DNA of 53,371 nt, taken from Prorocentrum cordatum. Lineage: Eukaryota; Sar; Dinophyceae; Prorocentrales; Prorocentraceae. Of this stretch, positions 1 through 10,900 are shown one piece after another. The stretch spans positions 1 through 53,371 of the forward strand of contig CAUYUJ010006474.1 in the NCBI GenBank assembly GCA_963575745.1, given 5' to 3'. The notes under the pieces were generated by a model, which saw nothing but the letters and a program-made list of their open reading frames with translations, did no database searches and was not told where the DNA came from. Position numbers and translations under genes: made by a program. Every line of letters starts with the position of its first letter. The stretch's first letter is position 1.

Positions 1-133
1 GATTTGGACCGAGATCGACATGATGCTCAACTTGATTGATGTAATGTTTTGCTGTGCAAGCCTGCTGCGCACGACGTTGGAGCCCGTCCCGTTAAAGGAG
101 ATGATGACCTTGGTCTTGTCTGGGTGTGGCTTG

Positions 134-191
134 AGCCCGTATGTAAAGGCTGTACGGCATAGAGCCCGTATGTAAAGGCTGTACGGCATAG
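134..191 (-). repeat. 29-bp perfect tandem duplication inside ORF2 of copy A
   Basis: Two identical 29-bp units lie at 134-162 and 163-191. Copy B has a single unit at the matching place (near 9930-9958). Since 29 is not a multiple of three, the duplication breaks ORF2 just after the RT active-site block. Confidence 0.95.
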
Positions 192-3100
192 ACGTTCAGC
201 TGAAGTTCTCGTAATGTCAATGATGTCGGAGTGGTGTGTGGTCGAGTTGAAGTCGGTGAGGTCGTCGACGAAGGACACGTTGGTCAGCTTGCCGCCTTGG
301 TGAGGGGCCGTAGAGAAGAGCGGGTTGTCGCAGGGGCTGATGTGGTGGCCGCTTTCGCCGTCTTTTGCCCCTTCAGCGTCGTCGGCGATGGCCTGAAGCA
401 CCAGGGAGAAATGCATGTTGAAAGCTGCGTCGGAGTATGGCACCCCTGGCCTGGTACTGGTGCGAGGGATCACGTATGCGTCGGTGCCCTTGGCGGTCAT
501 CCAGTTGGCCGTGTGGTGGTCGGCAACTAGGGCGCAGAGGTGAGAGTCGTCGACGTGGGCGTTGAGATGAGCTGGGCAGCGAAGACGTTGTCGTAGGGAT
601 GGGAGTAGGCATATGGGAATCTCGATGTTGTCGATGACGTCTTCGAGCTCGTCCTCCTGAGTCGGCAGCTGAAAAATGAACTCCTTTATTACCGAATGGA
701 AGGCTTCTTTCAAGTCCAGGAAGAGGATGCTGCCCGTGCGAGCCTGTGTACGGCAGTCGTCCAAGAAAGTGTAGGCGGTGTGAGTGATGAAATCGGTCGC
801 CTTGTGAGGGACGGCGCCGCATTGTGTGTCCATGAGCAGGTCGGGTAGGATGTCGCGGAAGAGGCCTCTCAGGAACTTGCTGTTGATCTTTCCTATAGTG
901 TTGTTCAGGAGGATGCCCCTGTATGCTTTCTGCAGATGAAGCTGTCCTTGTCCTTTGGAGAAATGGGTGGAGAAACCGCCCTTCGCCGAAATAGGCTCCG
1001 TCGTCATCATTTGCATCTTCATCATGATAGGGTGCAGAAGTCGGGCAATCTGGCGCGGCGCTGCTCGTGCCATGTCGTCGGTGTTCCCGTCGGGCCCGCC
1101 GCGTTTGCCTTTCTTGGCGGCTGCCAGGGCGGATGTCAGATTGTGGATGGTCTGGACGTTGTCGATGTGGGGTATCGGCTTGGTGTGGGCAGTCTTGTTG
1201 TTGTAGTACTTGACGACGCCTTCGATGTCGGTGTTGATGCCGTTCTCTATGTTGCCGTAGTATCGAAGGGCGTGCTCCGCAATGGCTTGTGGCGTTGTAA
1301 GTGGAGCGCCGTCATCGTCTTGTCGTATTTTGGGAGTCGGAGTTCTCTTAGGTGTGCGGCCGCCGTATGTTAGTAATGCCCTCACGTTTGCCCATTCCTG
1401 CCGCGGGGCGTTCCCTGCAGCTGATAGTATCATGTTGTCGGAGAGGCGCTCGAGGTGGGCGTCGCGGTCGTGATCGAGGCGGTTCCTAAGAACTCTGTCG
1501 GTATCTTTGATGAAGCTCATGTATGAGTCGAAAAGGTTTGTAGTGAAGGTGGTTGTGCAGTGGGTGCTGTCGTGGTATGGAGCCGTAGTCTGGTCGGGGT
1601 CCGCGTGGTTGATAAAGAGGATGGTCTTGATCATCAGCTGAGTATATCCAGGGATGTCCATGAGGTGGATGACGTCGTCAGGGGACGCTGAAGCCGTCTG
1701 GTTTGCGATGAGGTGCGCGTTGTATCGGATCCGTCTGCGTGATATCTTGGAGCCCATGCCATTCCTTTTCACGATGCGGATCGTCTTGAGGAGGGTGCGT
1801 CGAAAGCGAAGAAGCGCGTATGAGGCCTCGGTAATGTAGGGCTTGCGTGGGGCATGATGCTGCTTCTTGAAGCTGGCGTAGGCTGCGTCCTTTATCTGAT
1901 CGACGATGCTCTTAGTATGGTCGTTGAGGTTGGTCTCCCAGGGGGGGTGTTGGATCTGCTGCAGGCGTCGTTGAAAGTCGTCCTTGGCTGTCTCGGAGTC
2001 GAGCTTAGCGATGTCGAGCTTGGGCGTGCCGTGCTGGTATGTGGTCTCGACGATATAGGCGAGGTTAGCCTTGACAGGGAAGTGGTCGTTCTTGTGTGAG
2101 TGGTCGTGTTCTGTGTCGATACCATACATTACGGACGTGTAGGAGATAGAGTCGAAGAGCTCGTGGCCAACCACTATGTAGTCCAGTCTGTGCACGTCCT
2201 TGCCTGAGTCCCATGTGTAGTGGTCCTGGCCCCCGCTTTTGAAGGTATTCGCGGCTATGAGAGAGTTACCTTGCAGGACCTTGTGGAATCGTTCGCCGTT
2301 GTCGTCCTCCTTTTGCTTGAAGCCTTGATCGCCGATTGCCTGACTGCATAAACTGCCCGTTCGAGCGTTGGCGTCGATGAAGAAGATGTCGATGTTGTGG
2401 TTAGAAGTTGCGCACTCGATCATCTCCCAGAAGATATCCTTCTCGTGTGGCTTGGCTCGTGAGTGTGGTGCATGAGCGACGCAGACTGTATGTCGAAAGC
2501 CTGGGGCTTCGATCCTTACTACTAGGTGTCGAGGGCTGTGCTCGATGACGGTGAACTGATCGGGGCGGAAGTAGAGGTCCTTGGCACCTGCCTTTCCGTA
2601 CGGCTTGCTGGTGAGTATGTGGAGCTCGCAGCCGAGGTTGTATTGGTCGTGGCCACCTGAGATGACGTGGTAGGCGTACGCACTCGTGCTGGTGATGTCG
2701 TTGCCGCTGCGAACTCCCCAGGGCGTGCGTGCTTCCTGGATGCCGATCAGGTGGAGGTCCTCCATGTACAGGTTGAGCATAGTCTTTCTGAGCTTGTGAA
2801 TCTTTTCTTTTCGTCTTCGAGCGCCTTGGCCAGGTTCGCGCCCTGACTGGATGTTGTAGGTGGCGACGTTGACGTCTATCTCGGTCGAGGTCTTCGTGGA
2901 CTTGGCTGGTGTCGTAAGGTGGGCTGCCGTTGCCGTGGTATCGATGCGTTGGGCCTTGAGCATCCCAGGTGAAAAGGATGGGAAAGCGTCTTTGGTGTGG
3001 TTGTCGGCATCGAGTAGGAATTCCCAGCTGCGCTGAGGGGACGCGTTGAGTATGTTAGCCCATTCAGGTTGTGGGTGCGGGTAGTCCTCGATGCGGGCGT

Positions 3101-4175
3101 AGTTGGCTGCGGCGTCGGCAACTTCGTTCCACGGGTTCATCTCGTGGGCGTGAACGTGACACAGGTCGACATATTCCTTGACGTGCGAATACATGATCAC
3201 CAGTAGCTGCACGAGGTGGGCGTCCCGATTAGTGAAGGCCTCCATCCTGGCCAGTTGGATCGCTCCCAGCGAGTCGGAGTGGACCGAGATACTGTGGTTG
3301 ATGTCCTTGTGGATGATGTAGGCTATCGCCCAGATGAGCGCTGTGATCTCGCTGGATGTCGAGGTGGTCTCGTTGTCCGTGAGGTTTTGGATCTCTATGA
3401 GGGTGGAGTCGCGGTGCTTGCCGACTATTGCGCCTTGAAAAGAGAAACCTTCTTCGTCTTCTCCGACGAGTACGACTGACCATCCGTCTTGACCATGTTG
3501 GCGTGGATGTTTGGAGCCGTCTGTGTATAAATGCAGGCGAGAATCTCGTGGGAGCTGTCGGTATGGAAATGTTCGCACCATGTACTCTGAAACCTCGTTG
3601 TGGCAACGGTCGGTAAAGTCGAAGGTAAGCCTGGGAGGCTGAAGTCGTCGAAGGTGCTGGAGTAAGGGCTCCTGTTCGTCGAAGTCGATGTGGTAGAGGA
3701 TATTGTCGGTCTGCTGGTCGCGGGTGTGAACCTCGCGGGAGAAACGAACATGCCGTACTTCCTCGTGGCTCTCCGCATTCGGCAGGTCTGTTTGTCCGTG
3801 TGGGATCTGGGTAGCGTCAGGGGAGTCAAAAATGGGAGGTGGTGGCCGGCAAGAAGTTGATGTACATGGCCGGCTCGGTGAATCACAAAATTGTCGGTCT
3901 CGATCGCCATCATGGCCAAAATGGCTAGTACGTCGATGCCTTGTTGGTGGTTCTTGTCGTTCTTGCCCCAAACGGCTGCAGCCACTGGGGGTGTCCCCCC
4001 CCGTGTCGTGCTCACAAAGCGATGCTTCCTCTCGAGGCGTAGGCGGTGGCGTCGTCATCGTCGGGAGCGACCGTGACTGGGCTTCCGCTGGTGGAGGATG
4101 TGAGTCGACATGCTGCCGTCGAGGTCGGGTGACGGTAGTTGGTCGGTCCGCTAGCGTAGTTGGTGCGGGGTTTGT

Positions 4176-4200
4176 GGGAAGCAAAATCTGGCGGGGCATT
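4176..4200 (-). repeat. 25-bp shared insert core, copy A ORF2
   Basis: On the minus strand the core reads AATGCCCCGCCAGATTT followed by TGCTTCCC. It lies inside a segment of about 33 nt present in ORF2 of copy A and absent from copy B. The same core, 23 of 25 bases identical, lies in a different indel in ORF1 of copy B (14938-14962). In both places it is in frame and encodes a MPRQI peptide. Confidence 0.7.
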
Positions 4201-4533
4201 TCTGCGTGATCTGTGTGAGACAGCCTTCTCGCACTCCCCAAGCGAGAGGTAGAGGCCGAGGGGATGGTCCACGGTCCACTACTAGGCTGTCGCATGTTGG
4301 GCGGTGTGTGGATTTCCCACATATCGCCATGCTCGTAAGAATCTGGAGGTGCGCTCTCCCCAACGCGCATGCCGCCATTGGCTGATGAGAGGGTAGGTGA
4401 AACTTGTGAAGTGTCGTATGGTGGATCGGAGCTCACCAGGGGCTCGAATAGTCGGCGCCTGACGTCGTCGGCGTAACCACTGCAGGAGTCGGAAGTGCCG
4501 TCGTTGCACAGGCAGTCTTCTGGTATGATGCTG

Positions 4534-4589
4534 GGCCGCTCCCCCTGGGCCAGTTGCCCCCCAGGGGGTGAGGGCCTCGTTAGTTTTTT
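4534..4589 (-). promoter_or_regulatory. Predicted -1 ribosomal frameshift cassette, copy A
   Basis: The slippery heptamer A AAA AAC (4589-4583) is in the correct phase of ORF1 (codons CCA AAA AAC TAA). A 6-nt spacer TAACGA is followed by a hairpin at 4576-4534. Its core is CCCCCTGGG paired with CCCAGGGGG (4568-4541), extended by CT/AG and GGCC/GGCC pairs with small bulges. The -1 frame is open from here into ORF2. Copy B has the same elements. The mechanism is inferred from known -1 frameshift signals. Confidence 0.8.
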
Positions 4590-7168
4590 GGTGAGTTGAC
4601 CGCAGGGGCTTCCTCGTCGTTGAGGAAGGTTGGCACTCGGTCTCCTGGATCTGCGAAGCCGTCTCCGATGTCGCAGATACGGACTTTCTTGGGCTTGGCC
4701 GCTCGTCTAGATGATCCGTTTTTTCGGAGAGCTGTGCGGGGCGGAGGAGCGGATGTGGCGCGGTCGGGCGTGGCGAGGTGGAAGCGAGGTGGTGGTTGGA
4801 TTGGCTGCATCGGTGCGGTAGGAGATATGTCGGCTAGTGGAATGCGCACTGGGGTGGAAGGTGGTGGTACGTCGTCGTCGGAAGTGATGTCAATGAGGAG
4901 AGTAGTGGATGGGTGGTTGTGCTGAGTTGAGTCTGTTCTTCTGGTGCGTGGTGGTGGCGCTGAGCTGGGTCGGTCATTTGGCGGGTCAGGTGGGTGGAAG
5001 TTGATGGGCGTATGCTGCTCAGTGGGGATCGGCGTGAGCGAGGCGGGGGTGGGTAATGGCGTAGGGACAGGGAAGGGATATGCGTCACTTGCAACAGGGG
5101 TTGGGCTGCGCAGGTCGTCGTCGTCGGCTGGGATTGGGGTGTGCACGCTGGCGTCGTCGGCGTCGTGGCATGGGCGTCGCGCAGTGGGAGTGGCGGTTGG
5201 CATCGCAGGTGTCGGTCGTGGTGGTGGTGTGCTGCTGCGCTGTCCTCTGTTGCTGGGCTGTCCTCCGCTGCTGCTGCCGCGGTTTCTGAGGTATAGTTGA
5301 TAGCCCGAGTCATCATAGGAAGACGGTGGGGTCAGCAGGTGGAGTGCGGCTTGTACCTGTTTGTCGATTTGTGCTTGTTCAGCATCTGCTTGGGCTTGCA
5401 GTCGTGCGTCTTCCTCGTCTCGTTCTTGAAGTTGTGTGTCGAGCTCCCTGAGGATGTCCACGTCGAGGCTGGTGCCGAACTCGTGGGCCTGCTGTAGTTC
5501 GCAGTGCAGTCGCTCGCGTTCCTGTCTGTGTTGCTGAAGATGCTCCTGTAGTTGGTGTTGGTGCTGCTCCTGGAGTTCGTTCTCGAAGCGCTGCATGTCG
5601 CGAGAAGTGCCTCGAAGCCTGTCGATCTCGCTGTTGTACTCGCTCTGGGCTGTCAAGGTTCGGTACTTCTGAGCCTGAAACTGTCCGAACTCCTCCAAAA
5701 GTAGTTCCTTGGCGTCCTGAAGCTGGTTCTGTTCAAGCCTCGCGATGTTGCTGATGTCCTGCTGTGCCTGGGCTTTCTCGGAAAGAAGACGTTGCTGTTG
5801 TTCGTGGCAGCGTTGTTGATATTGTTGGACCATGATCTCGGCGTTCTCGCGTAGCTGATGTCTGAAGGTCTCTTCCTCTTGCTTCCTCTGAATGATGAAG
5901 GTGGCGAGGTGCGCTGACTCTTCCTCCTTGAGCTGGTAGCGCAGGTAGGCCTCCTTCTGCTGGTAGTGAGCGACGTTCTCCGTGATGGATTCGCGAGCCT
6001 CTTGTCGGAGCTGCTCTTCGCGCTGTCGGAAGACTTGGATCTCGTCGTAGTACGACTGTCTCTGTTGGAGTTGTGATTGCTGGAATTGTTCCTGGCAATG
6101 TTGTAGATGTTGCGAGAGCTCGTGGATCTGCTCGGTCTGCAGTTGACGTTGTGCTTCGTGTTGATCGGATTCGGCTCGTTCATGGTGGAGAAACGCCAGA
6201 TGATGTTGATGTATTCCGTGGTTGCGCTGCTGCTCATCCACTCTCCTCGTCAGCACGTCAATGAGTTTCCGCAGGTCGCTGTTGTCGTTGGTGGTCGAAG
6301 CAGGCGCTGACTCGTGCACCGGTTGTCGAATTGGTGTCCGCTGTCGTCTCTCGGGGTGTGGTGTCTTGCCCCTGACACGTTGTCTCCCATCATCTTCACC
6401 GTCCCCGTCACAACTGTCTTCGTAAAGTTCGGCGTGTTCTCGATACTGCTTGGCCTCGGAGATGAGTGCCCTGAGGGATGCAATCTCGCCCTTGATTTCG
6501 TCGTGCTCCTTATTGAGGTCTTTGAGCTGGCTCTCGACGGTCTGCTGTCTCTGGATCCGTGACTCCACTTGGGATCTGTATTGTGAAATGCGAGCCGTCG
6601 GCGTGTCCAGCATGTGTATCATGGTCTTGACTATGGCTAGCTCCTCGATCAAGCGGGTCGGGTCGACTTGGGCTTGCCTGGCTCCGTGGACTTGGTCGGC
6701 GAGACGTGCCATCCGCGCCACCTTAGTGGCGTGCCAAACCCTACGTATGTCTGGCTCGTCGGGAGGAAGAGAAAAGCTTTCGTGTCCCTTGGCATCCGAA
6801 AGCAAGGCGGGCATTACCTTTTCTGTGACCTCCAACTGTCGTTTCGTCAGCTTTGGCAACTGTCGGTGGTCGTTTGTGGAGTCTTCGGGGGCTTGGTGGC
6901 GTCTTCTCGAGGGGTGCCGCTTCGTTCTCGGTGTCGTGTAGTCGTACTTATTCTGTTGCTGGTACTGGGCGTCGTTGTGCTGCTGTTGATCCTCGTCGTG
7001 GTGGGAGGTGTGGTGGTGCTGGTTGTGCTGGGGCTGGTGCCGTGGCTGCTGCTGTCCATGCCCTCCATGGTGTCGGCGGTACGAGGATCCAGATGCTGGT
7101 GTGCTTGACCTCCATGGCCACGGCTTGGCCCCCACTGGATGGCCGTGAGACTTCGTGTTGGTCGCCAT
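4580..7168 (-). CDS. ORF1 of copy A: Q/E-rich coiled-coil protein
   Basis: A 862-residue protein that is probably the nucleic-acid-binding or particle-forming partner of the downstream polyprotein, judged by position only. I chose the start MATNTK at 7168 because it is the first methionine conserved in both copies; sequence upstream matches between copies but in different frames. Layout: a His/Gln-rich N-terminus; a helical segment with the DEPDIRRVWHATKVARMARL block; a first coiled coil; a basic linker; a long heptad-like Gln/Glu coiled coil; a Pro/Ser/Asp-rich tail; and a basic patch (KKVRICDIGDGF) near the end. I see no CCHC knuckle or RRM. The stop TAA (4582-4580) directly follows a slippery heptamer, so readthrough by -1 frameshift into ORF2 is expected. 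It lacks the 16-residue insertion present in copy B. Confidence 0.8.
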   Translation of the reverse strand: MATNTKSHGHPVGAKPWPWRSSTPASGSSYRRHHGGHGQQQPRHQPQHNQHHHTSHHDEDQQQHNDAQYQQQNKYDYTTPRTKRHPSRRRHQAPEDSTNDHRQLPKLTKRQLEVTEKVMPALLSDAKGHESFSLPPDEPDIRRVWHATKVARMARLADQVHGARQAQVDPTRLIEELAIVKTMIHMLDTPTARISQYRSQVESRIQRQQTVESQLKDLNKEHDEIKGEIASLRALISEAKQYREHAELYEDSCDGDGEDDGRQRVRGKTPHPERRQRTPIRQPVHESAPASTTNDNSDLRKLIDVLTRRVDEQQRNHGIHQHHLAFLHHERAESDQHEAQRQLQTEQIHELSQHLQHCQEQFQQSQLQQRQSYYDEIQVFRQREEQLRQEARESITENVAHYQQKEAYLRYQLKEEESAHLATFIIQRKQEEETFRHQLRENAEIMVQQYQQRCHEQQQRLLSEKAQAQQDISNIARLEQNQLQDAKELLLEEFGQFQAQKYRTLTAQSEYNSEIDRLRGTSRDMQRFENELQEQHQHQLQEHLQQHRQERERLHCELQQAHEFGTSLDVDILRELDTQLQERDEEDARLQAQADAEQAQIDKQVQAALHLLTPPSSYDDSGYQLYLRNRGSSSGGQPSNRGQRSSTPPPRPTPAMPTATPTARRPCHDADDASVHTPIPADDDDLRSPTPVASDAYPFPVPTPLPTPASLTPIPTEQHTPINFHPPDPPNDRPSSAPPPRTRRTDSTQHNHPSTTLLIDITSDDDVPPPSTPVRIPLADISPTAPMQPIQPPPRFHLATPDRATSAPPPRTALRKNGSSRRAAKPKKVRICDIGDGFADPGDRVPTFLNDEEAPAVNSPKN

Positions 7169-7550
7169 CTCGCTGGTCTCGAAGTCTTGCAGCTCGTTCT
7201 GCTGGTTGCACTGGTGCTGCTGCGCGGAGTGGTGGCTGCTGAGGAGGTCGGCCGCCCTCACGACGCGCAGAAGGGCCCGCGCCGACGCCCGGCGCTCCCT
7301 CTGCCGCCTGTGCCAGGCGGGCTCGGGCGTCGGGCCCCTCCTGGGCGCGCCGAAGGCGCGCAGCAGCCGCCAAGGGCCAGGGCGCCGCAGCGGCGGCGGC
7401 GAATCGCCGATCCGCGGCGCGCTGAGCCCGGCCTCGCGATCGGCCTGCGAGGCGGGATCGATCGGGCGGCAGGCGCCGATCGACCCTGACCGATCGATCG
7501 GGTCGCAGGCCCAGATCGCCAGAGGCCAAATGGGCTTTACTCTCCAGGCT
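7169..7550 (-). other. 5' leader of copy A
   Basis: About 380 bp upstream of ORF1, highly similar to 16924-17307. GC-rich, with several self-complementary CGATCGATCGG-type blocks. The two copies carry small indels that change frame, so this is probably untranslated and may hold the promoter. No TATA-like signal was recognised. Confidence 0.6.
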
Positions 7551-7978
7551 TCGCTTCGCTTCGCTTCGCTCGCGGCTCAATGTCCACGCGGGACGCAGCC
7601 GTCCGCGCGGGCGGGCCCGCGCGTGCGCCGATGGCGCGCTGGGGGGACCACCTCCCCCTACACGGACCCCCGCCAGGATGCCCAGGGAAGGAGCCATCTA
7701 GGCTCCGCGAGGGGAGGGGCGGGGGCCAAAAAGGGCGAAAAAAGAAAGGCCCAGGAGAGGGCCCAGGAGATTCCCAGGAGTTTCAGGGAGGGGGAGGAGG
7801 GAGACGCTAAAGAGGAGAGGGGAGTGGCCACATGGGGGTGGCAAAGTGGAGAGGAGGGAGGGGGCTCATTAAAGGCCTGAGGAGTAAGGAAAGCCACCCC
7901 CATGATGACCTGCCCGCGGGCGGCGGCCCAGGTCAGGCCTGGACCGTGTCCTCTCCCCCCTCTCCATAGAGGGGGCGT
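7551..7978 (-). other. Junction between copies: 3' UTR of copy B plus possible spacer
   Basis: 428 bp between the ORF2 stop of copy B and the 5' homology limit of copy A. It has purine-rich stretches on the plus strand, a short CTTCG repeat at the left edge and a hairpin beside the stop codon. No gene and no poly(A) are seen. The element's 3' end lies somewhere here. Confidence 0.5.
7956..7975 (-). promoter_or_regulatory. Hairpin just after the ORF2 stop codon
   Basis: A perfect 8-bp stem (CCCCCTCT with AGAGGGGG) and a 4-nt loop begin 3 nt after the TGA at 7981-7979. It could be a 3' RNA structure recognised by the RT, as in other non-LTR elements. That role is a guess. Confidence 0.5.
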
Positions 7979-10900
7979 TCACGATGTGGTTGGCGGTCTC
8001 CCTGATGTTGTGGTTGGAGGTCTCCATGATGTGGTTGGTGGTCCACAATGGAGTCGACGAAGTCGTCGAGTGAGTTGCCGTGCTCCTGGGAGAGGCCGTA
8101 GTGTATTGCATAGATGCTGCTGGTGACGTCTGAGGTCATCAGAGCATCTCTCAGTGTTCCAAAACAGGGACGGACCTGCTGGGGCTGCAGGTTGCGCCAG
8201 TAGTACTGGTACCTCGGCGACGTGAGCCGCGTGGAATGTGTGGATGGCGATGCGGGCATGGTGGTTCGCGATCAGTCGTCGTTCGGCTGCCTCGCCTCCA
8301 AGGCTTTCTCTGCCCCAGGGGTCCGTGGTTGTCCTTGAAGATGCTGCTTTTCTGTCGTGCTGGTCGCCGTCGCCTAGGTCGATCCACGTTCTTGGTGAGA
8401 GGTTGATCATCACTCCCGCGAAGTCGCCTTGTCGAATGTGCTGGTGGATCGAGTCGAGGGCGTCGTGCTGTGATGGGTGGTCGGCAGAGTAAAGATCATC
8501 GAAGGTCATGATAACTCGTTCCATCACCATTCCCTTATAGCATAGTCGTTGGTCCGTGATGTCGAGCAGATCGTTAGGGTGTCTCTCTGTGTTGGTGAGG
8601 TAATAAATAGTTTTGTTTCTGGTCGGTGTTCGAGGGTGGTGGGCTGGTGGTGGTGGTGTGAGCTCTGGTACAGTCGGGAAGAATGGCGGTGGTGAAGGTG
8701 ATAGGTCAAGGGATGGTAAGGGAGTGACGTCGGATGCATGGGCTGGGATATGGTGGTATAGTTCGGGGCGTCCTCTGCGTTTGTTGTCGGCTATGCTGGT
8801 CGCGTAGATCGCCTGGTTGGTGGCCACGTCCTCCTCCGTGAGGGCAGGTCCCTGTAAGTACCACATGTGCCATGACCGTCGGCAGCGGGCTACCGTGGTT
8901 AGATGCTTCACTAGCTTGGCGAAGGAGTGGAAGTTCTGGCGGCATATTCTGCACGATGTACCCGATGCCCAGTTTCGCGGATGATCAGGTCGTCGGTGTT
9001 CACGTCCGATATGTATTGCCATGCCCTGCTTTGTCTTGGTTACAATTCCACACTCGTAGCAGATGAAGTTGCAGGCGCCGTTGTCGCGTGATGGCGTAGT
9101 GTCCGCACCAGTGGGGCCGTCGGGTCTGAGCACCTTCGTAAGCTTGTCGGCGTGGGCGCGGTCTTTAGAGGCGCGGATGTAGTTTGTGATGGCCAGGTTG
9201 ACGGAGTTGGTGAAGTGCTTCGGCGTGGTGCGAGCCCATGAAAACACGTCTGGGTCGAGCTTGCTTGTCGTGGGCCAGCGCTGGTCGTCCAGGTATGTGC
9301 GCAGGAAGTCGAAGTCCTGGAAAAGCATGTATGTCCATGAGCCCTTTCTCCGTCGCTGGTTGTCAAGCAGTTGGAGGAGCTGTTGAGGAGCGTGTCGTAG
9401 AAGCCGTGGTAAGTATCGCAGCCGTCCAGCAGACTGGTGGTGGTCGAAGTCGGGGATGCCTGTGTAAGCTACTACTTCGGTGGCCGTGAAATGATGAAGG
9501 TGCGAGTTCGTCTTGGGTAGTCCGGCTGCCGTGCGGTAGGGCTTCGAGTAGGCGTTGGAGATGCGCTGGTGGTCGGTCTGGGTCAGTGCTGGCCAGACGT
9601 GATGGTTGAAGGTCAATGAGGCGGTCGAGAGGGCGTGCACGTACTTGATCTTCGTTTTGCGGGGTAGGTGTCGACGTCTCAGGATTTGCCTCTCAAGAGC
9701 TCGTGCCGAAGCTTCGGTTCGTCGCATGCGATTCTGTACCTCGGGTCCCATGCTGCCGTTGGTTAGGATAGTGCCTAAGAGTCGGTGCTGGTCTGTGATC
9801 TGGACCGAGATCGACATGATGCTCAGCTGGATTGACGTAATGTTCTGCTGTGCAAGCCTGCTGCGTACGACGTTGGAGCCCGTCCCGTTGAAGGAGATAA
9901 TGACCTTGGTCTTGTCTGGGTGTGGCTTGAGCCCGTAGGTAAAGGCTGTACGGCATAGACGTTCGGCTGAAGTTTTCGTAATGTCAATGATGTCGGAGTG
10001 GCTGGTGGTCGAGTTGAAGTCGGTGAGGTCGTCGACGAAGGACATGTTAGTCAGCTTGCCGCCTTGATGCGGGGCCGTAGAGAAGAGCGGGTTGTCGCAT
10101 GGTCGGATGTGGTGGCCACTCTCGCCGTCTTCTGCCCCTTCAGCGTCGTCGGTGATGGCCTGAAGCACTAGGGCGAAATGCATGTTGAAAGCCGCGTCGG
10201 AGTATGGCACCCCTGGCCTGGTACTGGTGCGTGGGATCACGTATGCGTCTGTGCCCTTGGCGGTCATCCAGTTGGCCGTGTGGTGGTCGGCAACGAGGGC
10301 GCAGAGGTGGGAGTCGTCGACGTGGGCGTTGAGATGTGCTGGGCAGCGAAGCCGTTGTCGTAGGGAGGGGAGGAGGCATATGGGAATCTCGATGTTGTCG
10401 ATGACGTCTTCGAGCTCGTCCTCCTGAGTCGGCAGCTGGAACATGAATTCCCTTATTACCGAATGAAAGGCTTCTCTCAAGTCCAGGAAGAGGATGCTGC
10501 CCGTGCGAGCCTGTGCACGGCAGTCGTCCAGGAAGGTATAGGCGGTGTGGGTGATGAAGTCAGTCGCCTTGTGAGGGACGGCGCCGCATTGTGTGTCCAT
10601 GAGCAGGTCGGGTAAGATGTCGCGGAAGAGGCCTCTCAGGAACTTGCTGTTGATCTTGCCAATCGTGTTGTTCAGTAGGATGCCCCTGTAGGCTTTCTGC
10701 AAATGAAGCTGTCCTTGTCCTTTAGAGAAGTGGGTGGAGAATCCGCCCTTCGCCGAGATGGGCTCCGTCGTCATCATCTGCATCTTCATCATGATGGGGT
10801 GCAGGAGTCGGGCAATCTGGCGCGGCGCTGCTCGTGCCATGTCGTCGGTGTTCCCGTCGGGCCCGCCGCGTTTGCCTTTCTTGGAGGCTGCCAGGGCGGC

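Larger units (their letters stand above)
1..4436 (-). pseudogene. ORF2 of copy A (RNase H-EEP-RT), frameshifted and truncated by the window edge
   Basis: This is the copy A counterpart of the polyprotein at 7979-14143. RNase H (motifs YTDGSK, SSEITALIWA, HSDSLGA, NEVADAAA), the EEP endonuclease (IGIQEAR, FFIDANARTG, LDYIVVG, NDHFPVKANL) and RT through the catalytic SFVDDLTD are present. About 30 codons after FVDD a 29-bp tandem duplication (134-191) shifts the frame, so the reading frame ends at 27 with an unrelated tail. The correct frame resumes beyond the duplication and is open to position 1. RT thumb and zinc fingers would therefore not be translated in phase. Relative to copy B it has 11 and 9 extra residues in the Pro-rich N-terminus. 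The open frame extends upstream of the GTG at 4436 to the frameshift site at 4583-4589. It is either a real pseudogene or an assembly error at the duplication. Confidence 0.85.
1..7550 (-). mobile_element. Retroelement copy A, 3' end off the window
   Basis: This is the downstream member of two head-to-tail copies of one non-LTR-like retroelement, read on the minus strand. It has a 5' leader (7550 down to 7169), ORF1 (7168-4580), a frameshift cassette (4589-4534) and ORF2 (4436 down to the window edge). Alignment by eye with copy B is nearly continuous from 7550 to 1. ORF1 start to ORF1 start is 9755 bp. Homology to copy B stops at 7550, where copy A has a short CTTCG repeat and copy B has unrelated sequence, so 7550 is the likely 5' boundary. 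ORF2 carries a 29-bp duplication that shifts the frame. No long terminal repeats are seen. Confidence 0.85.
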
